NCBI GenBank assembly: GCA_903840165.1
Contig: CAIMEY010000074.1
Location: 1 to 64,000, forward strand
Source: an uncultured Myxococcales bacterium
Lineage (GTDB): Bacteria; Myxococcota_A; UBA9042
DNA length: 64,000 nucleotides
Direction: 5' to 3'
Shown: positions 44,904-53,860 of the stretch, in pieces
Layout of the letters: each line of letters starts with the position of its first letter
Numbering within the stretch: position 1 is the first letter of the stretch
The notes under the pieces: generated by a model
Told to the model about the DNA's origin: nothing
The model's input: the letters and a program-made list of their open reading frames with translations, nothing else
The model's database searches: none
Translations under genes and position numbers: made by a program

Positions 44904-47360
44904 ATGTCGACTTGGGTGCAATCCCCAGCCGTGCAGGGGCGTCCCATGGTGGCGATCGGCTTGCCGTGGGCTGCGCTGGCGCTATGGGTGCTGGCCTGCC
45001 TCAGCGGTTGCACCGATTGGAATGCTGGTGCCGTGCAATCGGCGCCTCAGTTGCTGCAGGCGGCGGATGCTGCGCTTGTCGATGCGGGCAGCGGTAGTGT
45101 TGGAAAGTCATCGGAAACAAATGGATATGTGTCCTGGCCCAGCGCCGAAAGCGACGCTACTGGCAGTGCACATGGGGGCGATTCCCCAGACGCGGTCGGC
45201 GCGGAGGACGCACTCGCCGACACTGCGGCTGATGGCGAAGGGCTAGACGTCGACGATGCCGACGATGCCCAGCAAGATGCTGAAATCAAAGTAAATCCCG
45301 GTCTCGATGGCTTCCTTGGTGATGGCGGGGCTGGCGATGGGCAGTCTCAAGACGTTGTCCCGGGCGATAGCGTGGTGCAGGATGCCGGGCAACTGGATGG
45401 ATCGCAAACGGATTCCGGCGTCAGCGACCTTGGCGGCAGCGATGGCGCAGCAGTGGACGGCGGCGGGCCAGACACGCAGGCCGGCGATGGCAATGGCAAC
45501 GAACTGCCTGTTCTGGTAGACGTTTGGACGGATTCAGACGGTGGCTCCGGTGACGCAGTTTTCGGCGATGCCCTCGCCGGCGACGCGGTCTCCGGTGACG
45601 CCTCGGGCAACGACGGCGCGGTCCTGGGCGATTCGTCGCCCAGCGCGGACGTGGACCCCTTCTGCGTCGGGCCAGGAAAAGCCATTGGTTGCATGTGCTT
45701 TGCTAGCAAGGAATGCGCCAGTGGCCTGTGTACCTTGGGCCCAGATGGCACGGTATGCAGTCATTCCTGCAAAAACGTCGACTGCCCAGCAGGTTGGGCC
45801 TGTGTTTCGCCGGCGATGGTGTGCAAACCGCCCGCAGCGCCCGACATCAGCGCGCCCGATGCGCAAGTAGATGATTCCGCAATCGTTGACGCGGGTTCCA
45901 CCGATGCGAACACGGGCGACTCCGCGGTTGGCGACGCCTTCGTGGGCGACTCTGGTGACGGCGGGGGCCTGGCCGACGGCGGTATCGATGCCGGCGCGGG
46001 AGACGGTAGTGCGGTCGATGGTAGCGTCGATGGCGTCCCGGGCGATGCCCAGTTCACCGATAGCGTTGAAACAGATGGACAATTCGCCGACGTGCAGGAC
46101 GGCAGCGGCGATGGCGGCGTCAGTGACGTGGGCGATGGCTTCAGCAGCGACATCCCCAACTCAGACGGTGGCTTGGCTGACGGTGGCGGGGCTGACGGTG
46201 GCGGGGCAGACGGTGGTTGGGTAGACGGCGGCTGGAGCGACGGACAGGCGGGCGATTTCGCCGTTGGCGACGCAGGGTTGCCCGATGTAGTCGTGACTGA
46301 CGGCAGTGGCGTAGACGGCGGCGCGGCGGATGGCGGCTGGTTTGATGGCGGCTCTGTGGACGGCGGCTTTGGCGACGGCGGCTTGTCCGATGGCGGCTGG
46401 GTCGACGCCTTCCCGTGGGATGCTGGGGCCGATGCGGGCATCGTCGACGGTGGCATTGCTGACGGCGGCGCAATCGATGGCGGCGTGCTGGACGGGGGTT
46501 CGGTCGACGGCGGTCAGGTCGACGTTTTCCCAGTCGACATCGGGCCTTTGGATGCCTTTGATTCTGGCGGTGATGACAGCTGGAATCCCGACACCTGCAG
46601 CGACGCGGCCAAGTACATCCATGTGGTCGACGGCAACGGCGTGCTGTACCGCTTCAACCCACAATTGCAAAGCAATCAAGCCTTTATCAAGGTCGGCCCC
46701 ATCGGTTGCGCCGGCGGTTCGCCCAACTCGATGGCCATCAGTCGCCAAGGGGTGGCGTACCTCGACATGGGCACCTTCGTCAAGGGCCAATGGGTCTGCA
46801 AATCCATCAGCAAAGTCAGCATCTTAGATGGTAGCTGCCAAGGCACAACGGCGTTTCAGTGCGGCGATCTGGGGTTTGGCCAGTTCGGCATGGGCTTCTC
46901 CAGCAACTCCCCAGGATCCTTGGATGAAACCTTGTACATCGGCAGCGGCGACAACAGCTTAGTGGGCAGTGTTGACATCAACACTGGCAGCGTCGCCAAG
47001 GTGGGGCCATGGCCCAATCTAACCCCTGAATTTACAGGCAATGCCAAGGCGGAGCTCTGGGCCTTTGTGCCCGGACAGACCTCAACCGTTGTGCAACTCG
47101 ATAAGACCAATGCACAAGTGCTGACCAAGTATCAGTTGACCCAGTTGCCCTCGCTCAGCCAGGGCAACGGCTACGCGTACGCCTTTGCCTTCTGGGGCGG
47201 CGACTATTACATCTTCTACTTCATTCAAGGGGTTGATAATTCAACCAATGTCTGGAAGCTCAAGACGGACGGCAGCTTGACCGAGTTCATCCATGACACC
47301 GGCCTGCAGGTCGTCGGGGCTGGCGTCTCCACTTGCGCGCCGACCGTACCGCCGATGTGA
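44904..47360 (+). CDS. Asp/Gly-rich low-complexity lipoprotein
   Basis: Up to 818 residues with a lipobox CLSGC. Residues about 45-570 are dominated by Asp, Gly, Ala and Ser in degenerate short repeats (for example VDGG, SDGGW, DGGG). A small Cys-rich island at about 250-305 (CVGPGKAIGC, CASGLCTLGPDGTVCSHSC) interrupts them. The C-terminal 240 residues are a normal-composition, strand-rich domain that could be a propeller. ATG 44904 has AAGGG upstream; an alternative at 44946 gives a shorter signal. The acidic repeats could bind calcium or act as a stalk that holds the terminal domain away from the cell. The function is unknown. Confidence 0.78.
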   Translation: MSTWVQSPAVQGRPMVAIGLPWAALALWVLACLSGCTDWNAGAVQSAPQLLQAADAALVDAGSGSVGKSSETNGYVSWPSAESDATGSAHGGDSPDAVGAEDALADTAADGEGLDVDDADDAQQDAEIKVNPGLDGFLGDGGAGDGQSQDVVPGDSVVQDAGQLDGSQTDSGVSDLGGSDGAAVDGGGPDTQAGDGNGNELPVLVDVWTDSDGGSGDAVFGDALAGDAVSGDASGNDGAVLGDSSPSADVDPFCVGPGKAIGCMCFASKECASGLCTLGPDGTVCSHSCKNVDCPAGWACVSPAMVCKPPAAPDISAPDAQVDDSAIVDAGSTDANTGDSAVGDAFVGDSGDGGGLADGGIDAGAGDGSAVDGSVDGVPGDAQFTDSVETDGQFADVQDGSGDGGVSDVGDGFSSDIPNSDGGLADGGGADGGGADGGWVDGGWSDGQAGDFAVGDAGLPDVVVTDGSGVDGGAADGGWFDGGSVDGGFGDGGLSDGGWVDAFPWDAGADAGIVDGGIADGGAIDGGVLDGGSVDGGQVDVFPVDIGPLDAFDSGGDDSWNPDTCSDAAKYIHVVDGNGVLYRFNPQLQSNQAFIKVGPIGCAGGSPNSMAISRQGVAYLDMGTFVKGQWVCKSISKVSILDGSCQGTTAFQCGDLGFGQFGMGFSSNSPGSLDETLYIGSGDNSLVGSVDINTGSVAKVGPWPNLTPEFTGNAKAELWAFVPGQTSTVVQLDKTNAQVLTKYQLTQLPSLSQGNGYAYAFAFWGGDYYIFYFIQGVDNSTNVWKLKTDGSLTEFIHDTGLQVVGAGVSTCAPTVPPM
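46140..46510. repeat. Degenerate GAC/GGC-rich repeat tract inside the Asp-rich lipoprotein
   Basis: About 370 bp of short units centred on GACGGCGG/GATGGCGG encode Asp-Gly-Gly triplets alternating with one or two variable residues. Unit length varies by multiples of three, so reading is kept. This is the densest part of a longer low-complexity region. Confidence 0.7.
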
Positions 47361-47410
47361 GTGGCGGTCGCTGCTACGCTGAAATCACCAAGGAAATTCG
47401 GTGTTGGCGG

Positions 47411-47439
47411 GGCTGCGAATCGCGCTCGCTCACGCAGCC
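47411..47439. other. Stem-loop between convergent genes
   Basis: GGCTGCG (47411-47417) and CGCAGCC (47433-47439) form a seven-bp perfect stem with a 15-base loop. It lies between the ends of the Asp-rich lipoprotein and the convergent tail-tube gene. No T-tract follows on either strand, so a terminator is possible but not shown. Confidence 0.3.
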
Positions 47440-47509
47440 TCACGATGCCCAAAAACAGCAACGGCCAGGGCAGTTTCCCGCCCCAGCCGCTACTTGAGTC
47501 TACCCGAGA

Positions 47510-47941
47510 TTAACCGCGCTCGAGCTTCTCACAGATCAGTTCAAGCTCTTCGACGTTGACGTCGGTGCCCTTGCCGTCCAAGGTGAAGCCCTTCCACTTG
47601 CTCGGCCAACCTTCAAAGAAGTTGTAACGCATGATTTCTGTGCCGTCATCCGCGCACAAGATCACCGAACCGGACTTGCGCTGCACTTTGCCCTCGATGA
47701 CGGCCTTGCGCCATTCCCAGAGCTCGGTGTTGTTGATGTAGCCGCGCTTCAAGGTGACATTGCTGTACTTGGTGCGGCCGGGACGCTTGCGCAGAATCAG
47801 GTCGTCGCCGTCCTGATACTCAATCACTTCCGTTTCAGAATCAAGGCCTTCCACGTTGCGGAATGCTCCGGTCGTGACGCCTTCAATTTCGATTTTGAAG
47901 TTAAAATTACCGATGTGGTCAAAAGTCCGACGATTCGGCAT
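47510..47941 (-). CDS. Phage T4 gp19-like tail tube protein, isolated
   Basis: A 143-residue protein matching the T4 gp19/TIGR02241 tail tube family. Visible marks are FNFKIEIEGVTTGAFRNVEGLDSE, DDLILRKRPGRTKYSNVTLKRGY, WEWRK and the closing FEGWPSKWKGFTLDGKGTDVNVEELELICE. In contractile phages and extracellular contractile injection systems this protein stacks into the inner tube. No sheath, baseplate, spike or ATPase gene is in the flanks: on one side lies a lipoprotein gene, on the other a cysteine synthase. It may be a remnant or serve a distant locus. The start is ATG at 47941 with AGGGAGTC-type upstream sequence. Confidence 0.9.
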   Translation of the reverse strand: MPNRRTFDHIGNFNFKIEIEGVTTGAFRNVEGLDSETEVIEYQDGDDLILRKRPGRTKYSNVTLKRGYINNTELWEWRKAVIEGKVQRKSGSVILCADDGTEIMRYNFFEGWPSKWKGFTLDGKGTDVNVEELELICEKLERG

Positions 47942-48095
47942 GACGGAGACTCCCTAACCGCACTTTGGCGGCTTCAAAGAACCATGCACCCGAGCCTGCG
48001 CAAAATGCGAGGGCTCAACGCCAAGAGGATGGGAATCTGCAACGCCTTTTGACCCTGCAGCACCGCCGGAGCGTGAATTGAAGCTACGAGATCTG

Positions 48096-48181
48096 GGGTG
48101 TCCTGTCCACAGCTTTGGTGCCGCGCGCCAAGATTGGTGGCCCAGGTGGGGACAGAATGCCCCAGAACCTTGGCGCGAAGA
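48096..48181. repeat. Palindromic, possibly REP-like element with potential pseudoknot
   Basis: CGCGCCAAGATT (48124-48135) and AACCTTGGCGCG (48166-48177) are complementary at 11 of 12 positions. GGGGTGTCCTGTCC (48096-48109) also resembles the reverse complement of 48150-48163 (GGGGCATTCTGTCC). The two pairs interlock, which allows a pseudoknot in RNA. It lies in the 281-bp gap between the cysteine synthase stop and the tail-tube start. Confidence 0.45.
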
Positions 48182-48222
48182 TCGGCGTAATGTCAGGAGT
48201 AACTTATTGGAAAAACATTAGA

Positions 48223-49566
48223 TTACGAGTTGCTGACGGTAGGCAAACCGCTTTCCTGCCAAGAGACGATGCCGCCCCAAATGCTCTTGACGTTGCGGTA
48301 GCCCTGGGCCTTGAGCAGCAACATCGCGTATACAGAGCGCTTTCCGCGTGCGCAGACTGTGACGATAGGTGCGTCGAGATCGCTGGGCAAGGCGGCCGAG
48401 GGACCCGACGTCAGATCCCTCAGCGGCACATGGACCGCTCCAGGGATCGCAAGCGCCTGAAGTTCTGAGAGATTGCGTACATCGACCAGGATCTCCCCCC
48501 TGGCCGCGCGCGTCTGGCCTTCCTGCGCGCTGACAATGTCCGGGCCATTTTCTGCAAACTGAACAATGGCTTGCAGTTGATCGGCAAAGGCAGCAGCCAC
48601 GGGCGCCGGCGCTGAGGCGGCTTGGGGAAAGAGTTCAGGCAGATGTTTCGTGTACGATGACATGTACTTAAAGGCGTTGTCGGGAAAGATGACGACGCAC
48701 ACATTGCCGGGTTCATCGGGCACGCCGCGCAAGACAGCGGCAAGAGCCATCGCCGAAGTAGGCCCCGCAATGATGCTTTCTTCCTGAATCAGGCGTTTGT
48801 TGAGCCCATAGGCCTCGGCATCGCTGATTTCAAACAGGCCGTCGTATTCCTCCGGGAGAAAAAAGTCTGTCAGAAGAAGGGCTTTGCGACTACGCACGCC
48901 CGGAATGTCATGGCCATCGCTTGGGTGGGCCCCCAGCACCTGGATAGCCGGATTTTGTTCCTTGAGAAAACGACCCGTGCCGGTGATGGTGCCGCAAGTC
49001 CCTAGACCTGCAACGAAATGCGTCACTTTGCCGGCTGTCTGTCGCCATATTTCCGGCCCGGTCGTTAGGTAGTGAGCCTGAGGATTGGCGGGATTCTTGT
49101 ATTGATTCAGGCTCTTCCAGTGCGGCTGCGCCCCAAGCTCCGCAGCTCGTGCCATGGCGCCTTCCGGCTGTCCAGGCATCGGGCACAAATCATCACTAAG
49201 CTCAACGAGTTCTGTGCCAAAGAGCCGTAGCGCCGACCGTTTTTCCTGAGGCACCTTGGACGACAGCGTCGCGGTAAAGTGATAGCCGCGGGCGTTGGCC
49301 ATCATCGCAAGGCCCATGCCGGTGTTGCCAGACGTCGGTTCTACAAGATTTTCAAGCACATCGCCGCGCTGCTCAGCGTCAATGATCAGGTTGGCGGCCA
49401 CCCGGTCCTTGATGGCGCCAAAGGGATTATACCACTCCAACTTGGCGTAAACCTTGGTGTGTTGGAAGGGCACCACGTGGTGCAGGCGAACCAGCGGCGT
49501 AGGATTGTCGACGCTGGACAGCATATCCACCATAGAATCATAGACTCGCACGGCGTGATCGGACAT
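48223..49566 (-). CDS. Cysteine synthase-family PLP enzyme fused to a rhodanese domain
   Basis: A 447-residue fusion. Residues about 15-320 form a fold-type II PLP enzyme like cysteine synthase/cystathionine beta-synthase. The PLP-binding Lys lies in PFGAIKDR near residue 52, the substrate loop is EPTSGNTGMGLA, and the phosphate loop is GLGTCGTITGTG. Residues about 340-440 are a rhodanese with active Cys in VTVCARGKRS and the flanking IWGGIVSWQESGLP. Joining sulfur assimilation to a sulfur-transfer domain suggests channelling of persulfide sulfur. The exact sulfur donor is unknown. It is a single transcription unit facing the tail-tube gene. Confidence 0.93.
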   Translation of the reverse strand: MSDHAVRVYDSMVDMLSSVDNPTPLVRLHHVVPFQHTKVYAKLEWYNPFGAIKDRVAANLIIDAEQRGDVLENLVEPTSGNTGMGLAMMANARGYHFTATLSSKVPQEKRSALRLFGTELVELSDDLCPMPGQPEGAMARAAELGAQPHWKSLNQYKNPANPQAHYLTTGPEIWRQTAGKVTHFVAGLGTCGTITGTGRFLKEQNPAIQVLGAHPSDGHDIPGVRSRKALLLTDFFLPEEYDGLFEISDAEAYGLNKRLIQEESIIAGPTSAMALAAVLRGVPDEPGNVCVVIFPDNAFKYMSSYTKHLPELFPQAASAPAPVAAAFADQLQAIVQFAENGPDIVSAQEGQTRAARGEILVDVRNLSELQALAIPGAVHVPLRDLTSGPSAALPSDLDAPIVTVCARGKRSVYAMLLLKAQGYRNVKSIWGGIVSWQESGLPTVSNS

Positions 49567-49757
49567 GGTTCATTTCCTCAGGGCAGGGGACGACGCGGGC
49601 GGCGACTGCAGACGGTGCCGGCTATCTCTATCGGAATAGCAGGGATAGTGTAGCAGACAGCGGGGCTTGCCGGGAAGGGGAGGCCGCAGCGCTGCTGGTA
49701 ACTACTTGAAGAAATAAGGAAATATCCCATTGCGGCCGGTCGTGAAAGCGGCCCGCG

Positions 49758-52700
49758 TTAGGGTTTGAATGCGTCGATGACAATCGCGCGGAAGCCGGCA
49801 ACTTTAGCCTCTGAAATCAAAGACATAACGCCGTTGCCGGGGCTGCTGGCGGGGACGATGCCGCGGTTGGCCAAGGTCGCTAAATTGAGGGCATTCGCGG
49901 CATCCGTGCTCCACCAGAAGAAGGAGCGCGTCAGCGTCGTCACGGCGCCCACGCCATTGACCAACCCGACATGCAGTTTGGCCGGATCGCCGACGCCACT
50001 CGACGCTTCGTTGTAAGTAACGGCAAATCCATCACTCCACGGCGTGATGCGGGCGCCAATGATGCCGTACTGACACGGCGCTTCCGAGTCGGCCTGCACT
50101 TCGCTGGCGACGGTGATGACGTTGCCCTGCTTGACGCCTGCCTTGAATTTCCCAAGCAATACTATGTTATTGCTGCCTTTGCGCACCACCATGGCCACGG
50201 CGACGACGCCGCCGGCATCCACGGCGGCATCCAAGGCGCAAACGGCCGTCACGCCATCGAGATCGCCGGGGCTGGCGGGCAGCGGCGTCTGATTGCCGGC
50301 GAGCCAGGTCTGCGGATCGCCGTCCACGCCAAGGGGATCGATGGGTAGGGCCCACAGCTTGCGGGCGACGTTGCTCGACGTCTTTTCGGTGAAGGCCAGG
50401 GACCAATAGCGGTTGGTCTTTTCGGCAATTCCGACGTCGACTAGGACGGGGTGGACCGTTGAGAAGGAGCCGACCGTAGGGCTGAGCTTGGCAGTAGTTG
50501 CCGCTGCCAAGGGGCCAACCTGGAGTTGGACGGAGCTCATATCCGCCAAATCAAATCCGAATCCTCGAATCGCCACGAGGCCGCGTTTGGTCGGGTCGGT
50601 CGAATCAACGCCGTTCATGTCCAGAAGTCCCATTCCAAGTGTATGGAAATTCGGACCATTGCTGCCGGTCGCCGTACACACCGACCCCGCCACTGCTGGC
50701 CAGCTTTCTCCCGCCGTGACACCGCTGCCATCGAGGCGCGCCAGCCGCACGACGCCGCCTTGGCCCTTGTTTTGCAAGCAGGTTGCCGTCACCGGGTCCG
50801 CCTCCAACCAGCTCACCCAGCCCGCCTTGGGGTCCAAGGGGTCGGCAATGGCTTGGGCAAAGGCCTGGGTGACGTTCAGGGCCGAGAGCGAGCCCAGGGC
50901 CGGCAGGGTCAGCAGCACCGGCTTGACCTTGTTGGCGGGCGCGGCGACTTGATCGTCCAAAACCAGGGCGTGCAGGGCCGACTTGCCGCTCACCTGCCAA
51001 GCCGAGCCGTTCAGGGAAACTGCGGAATTGTCCTGGAAAATGACCCAGGTTCGCCCGGTGCCGTCGTCCTTCTTGAGGCGGACCACGGTGGGATTGGTCG
51101 GGGTGCCGACGTTGTCGCTGGGACCGACCAAGGTGACCGGGCCCGGCGCGCCGGCGCTGTAGCTCAGGCAGGCGTTGGCGGCGGCGTCGCACTGGTGGCC
51201 CCAGGGGCAGGTGTCGACCTTGAAGCAGCCGGTGGAGAGATTGCTCTGTGCATCGCCGGGCTTACACAAGTGCGTGGTGCAGTTGCTGGCGTCGGCACAC
51301 AGGCTGTCGGTGGCGGTGTGCTGGCAGGCACCGGCGGCATCGCACTTATCGACCGTGCAACTATACGTATCTGCAGCGCAATCAGTAGCAGCGGCCTTGA
51401 TGCTCCACGCTACCGGTTTGCTGGCGTCGCAGAACTGGCAACCGCCGTTCTTGGTTTCGCCGTTGGCGTGGCATTCCGGGGCCGCGGCATTGCCGAAATT
51501 ACAGGTGCCCGCCGTGATGCCGCTGTGGTCGCAAACGCCTTTGCCATCGCAGACATCGGTGGTGCATCCGGCGCCGTCATCGGTGCAGGCTGTGCCTTGG
51601 ACAAAGGGCGTCCAGGCGACTTGGCTGGTCACGGCGTCGCAGCGCGAGCAGTCATCCTTCTTGTCGCCCTGGGCCTTGCAGGCGCCGTCAATTAGGCAGT
51701 GATTTGCTTGGATTTCGCTGTGGCCGCAGACGCCTTTGCCGTCGCACGCGTCGATGGTGCAAGCGAGCATGTCCGGCGTGCAGGTCTGGCCCTTGGCCGT
51801 GTTGCTCCATTGCGTCTGCGAAATTGCGGTGTTGCATTCGGTGCAGTCGGCCTCTTTGTCGCCCTGGACATAGCAGGTTCCGGCGATGAGGCAGGAATTG
51901 GCCTTGAGTGACTCGTGGTTACAGGCCCCTTTGCCGTCGCATTGGTCCACGGTGCAGCCCTTGCCGTCATCGGTGCAGGGCGCATTGGCGGCGATCGGCG
52001 TCCAATCTGTCTGTGTTTTCAGGGAGTCACAGGTCAAGCAGTCGCCGCTCTTGTCGCCCTTGGCGTAGCAACTGCCGCCGATGAGGCAGGTGTCCGCCTT
52101 GACGGCACTATGGTCGCAAGATCCCAAGCCATTGCAGGCGTCGACGGTGCACGCGGTGCCATCGTCCGGGCAAGCGATGCCGGCCACCTTGGCGGTCCAC
52201 TGCAGCTGATTGCTGGCGGGCGTGCAGGCTAGGCACGGTTCTCCCGCTTTGTCAGCGCCGGCCGCGACGCAAGTGCCATCGACAAGGCAGCTGTCCGCGG
52301 CAATTTGCGTGTGAATGCACTGATTTGCGCCATCGCAGACATCGACCGTGCAGGGCAGGCCGTCGGTAGCGCAGCCGGTGTCCTTGGGCTGAGGGGTGTG
52401 GACGCAACCGGTGGCGCCATCGCAAGCGTCGATGGTGCAATCGTTGTTGTCGTCGCAGCCACCGGCATTAGGTGTAAATACACAGCCTTTGCTGGGGTCA
52501 CAGGCCTTGTCGGTGCAGGCGATGCCGTCGACGCAGACCGTCGGGTCCACCGTCGTTAGCTTGGGGTCGCAAACGCCTTTGCCGTCGCAGTGTTGGGTCG
52601 TGCAGGGCAGGCCATCGTCGCTCTTGGTGCACGTCGTGTCGGTGGCCAGGGAGGTGTTGGCGCAACCGCCGTTGGCGACCTGGCACTCGCTGACGACGCA

Positions 52701-53762
52701 ATCGCCGTTAAAGCCGGCGCACAAGGTACTGTCAGGCGTGTGCGTGCAACTGCCTGATCCATCGCAAAAATCCTTGGTGCAGGTGATGCCGTCTTCGTCG
52801 CACTTGGTCGCGCCGTCGAGGTTGGTCCAGGTCGCAGCGTTGGCCGGGTCGCAGGCGCGGCAGAGATTGCTCTTGTCCACCCCCTTGCCCACGCAGGTCT
52901 TGACGCCTTTGTCATCGGCAATAAAGCAGAAATCGGGCTTGAGCGCGCCGACGTTGCAGGTGCCCTGGTCGCCGCAGGTCCCTTGGTGGCACACATCGCC
53001 GCCGCTGCAAGTCGTTCCAGCTGTTTGGTTTTCAAGTGCGTGACTGCTACCGTTGCATTTCTTGCAGCCGCCGCTGTCAAACTGGCCGTCGCTTAGACAG
53101 ATGTTGGCCCCTTGTCCATCTTTCTGCCCAGAATCACAGGTATTTTCCTTGGGCGTGTTGCCGCATTTGCCGTCCTTGGCACAGGTGTGGTTTTCGCAGG
53201 TATTGCCGTCGCTGCCTTGGCCTTGGCAGGTGACCGTCACGTCCGCTGGTGTCCAAGTGGCTGTATCTACGCTGGGATTGCAGACAAGGCAGTCCTCGTC
53301 CTTGCTCTTGACCGCTTGGGCCGCGACGCATTGTTTGTCGATGAGGCAGAACTGCGCCGTCAACGTATGGCCGCAGGTGCCGCCGGTGGTGCACAAATCG
53401 ACGGTGCAAGAAATGCCATCATCGGTGCAGGCTTGCGTCGTATTGCCGACGCGCTTGCACAACTTGTCGCTCAGATCGCAAATGACCTTGGTGCAGGAGT
53501 TGTCGGCCGTGGCGCCGGGCAGGGTGAGTTTGTCGCTCCATTTGGTGCAGTCCGTGTCGGCCTGACAGCCAATTTCCGGTTTACATTCGCCTTGTACGCA
53601 AATGGAGCCCTGGCCGCACTCTGGATCGCTGTGGCAGCTGAGGTTGACCTCGGGCGGCGTTGCGCAGCCAAAAGGGCCCAGGGCTGCCATGGCGAATGCA
53701 CAAAACAGCCAGAACAGACGCCCGAACTGGCGCTGCGCCGATGCAAGTTGTTCAAAGTGCAC
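49758..53762 (-). CDS. Giant Cys-rich secreted or lipid-anchored repeat protein
   Basis: A 1334-residue protein. The GTG at 53762 was chosen because GGAGG sits five bases upstream and the following segment forms a signal peptide (LFWLFCAFAMAALGPFGC). The lipobox PFGC is not canonical, so anchoring is uncertain. Residues about 40-930 are Cys-rich modules. At least five consecutive units of about 50 residues match closely (CTDDGxxCTVDxCDGKGxCxH, then CLIDGxCxxxGDKxxDC and a QTxW segment). The last 380 residues are Cys-poor and strand-rich. It resembles the lipoprotein at 12762 in design but has more regular repeats. The function is unknown. Confidence 0.82.
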   Translation of the reverse strand: MHFEQLASAQRQFGRLFWLFCAFAMAALGPFGCATPPEVNLSCHSDPECGQGSICVQGECKPEIGCQADTDCTKWSDKLTLPGATADNSCTKVICDLSDKLCKRVGNTTQACTDDGISCTVDLCTTGGTCGHTLTAQFCLIDKQCVAAQAVKSKDEDCLVCNPSVDTATWTPADVTVTCQGQGSDGNTCENHTCAKDGKCGNTPKENTCDSGQKDGQGANICLSDGQFDSGGCKKCNGSSHALENQTAGTTCSGGDVCHQGTCGDQGTCNVGALKPDFCFIADDKGVKTCVGKGVDKSNLCRACDPANAATWTNLDGATKCDEDGITCTKDFCDGSGSCTHTPDSTLCAGFNGDCVVSECQVANGGCANTSLATDTTCTKSDDGLPCTTQHCDGKGVCDPKLTTVDPTVCVDGIACTDKACDPSKGCVFTPNAGGCDDNNDCTIDACDGATGCVHTPQPKDTGCATDGLPCTVDVCDGANQCIHTQIAADSCLVDGTCVAAGADKAGEPCLACTPASNQLQWTAKVAGIACPDDGTACTVDACNGLGSCDHSAVKADTCLIGGSCYAKGDKSGDCLTCDSLKTQTDWTPIAANAPCTDDGKGCTVDQCDGKGACNHESLKANSCLIAGTCYVQGDKEADCTECNTAISQTQWSNTAKGQTCTPDMLACTIDACDGKGVCGHSEIQANHCLIDGACKAQGDKKDDCSRCDAVTSQVAWTPFVQGTACTDDGAGCTTDVCDGKGVCDHSGITAGTCNFGNAAAPECHANGETKNGGCQFCDASKPVAWSIKAAATDCAADTYSCTVDKCDAAGACQHTATDSLCADASNCTTHLCKPGDAQSNLSTGCFKVDTCPWGHQCDAAANACLSYSAGAPGPVTLVGPSDNVGTPTNPTVVRLKKDDGTGRTWVIFQDNSAVSLNGSAWQVSGKSALHALVLDDQVAAPANKVKPVLLTLPALGSLSALNVTQAFAQAIADPLDPKAGWVSWLEADPVTATCLQNKGQGGVVRLARLDGSGVTAGESWPAVAGSVCTATGSNGPNFHTLGMGLLDMNGVDSTDPTKRGLVAIRGFGFDLADMSSVQLQVGPLAAATTAKLSPTVGSFSTVHPVLVDVGIAEKTNRYWSLAFTEKTSSNVARKLWALPIDPLGVDGDPQTWLAGNQTPLPASPGDLDGVTAVCALDAAVDAGGVVAVAMVVRKGSNNIVLLGKFKAGVKQGNVITVASEVQADSEAPCQYGIIGARITPWSDGFAVTYNEASSGVGDPAKLHVGLVNGVGAVTTLTRSFFWWSTDAANALNLATLANRGIVPASSPGNGVMSLISEAKVAGFRAIVIDAFKP
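51408..52270. repeat. Tandem modules of about 165 bp inside the giant Cys-rich gene
   Basis: Five or more units of roughly 160-170 bp follow one another. Each encodes one CxxDGxxCTxDxCDGxGxC...CLIxGxCxxxGDK...DCxxCD module. Similarity is much clearer in protein than in DNA, so the copies are old and kept by selection, unlike the deoC repeat. Confidence 0.7.
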
Positions 53763-53860
53763 AGAAACCTCCGACAAGCCGTTGCGCTCACGTGTCAAGA
53801 CTAGCAGCGCTGGCCAAAGGCGCAAAGAATTCACCGTTTCACCCTGAAGGCTCGGCATCA

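Noticed and set aside
47510-47941. A complete prophage or contractile injection locus
   Set aside because: Only the tube protein is present. Flanking genes are ordinary chromosomal ones and no attachment site was seen.
50526-51695. Plus-strand frame of 389 residues inside the giant Cys-rich gene
   Set aside because: Antisense shadow. Composition biased to Gly/Val/Ala with no domain. The minus frame has regular Cys spacing across the same bases.
51408-52270. CRISPR-like array from the regular spacing of about 165 bp
   Set aside because: Units lie in frame within one coding sequence and vary in DNA. There are no short identical repeats with unique spacers.
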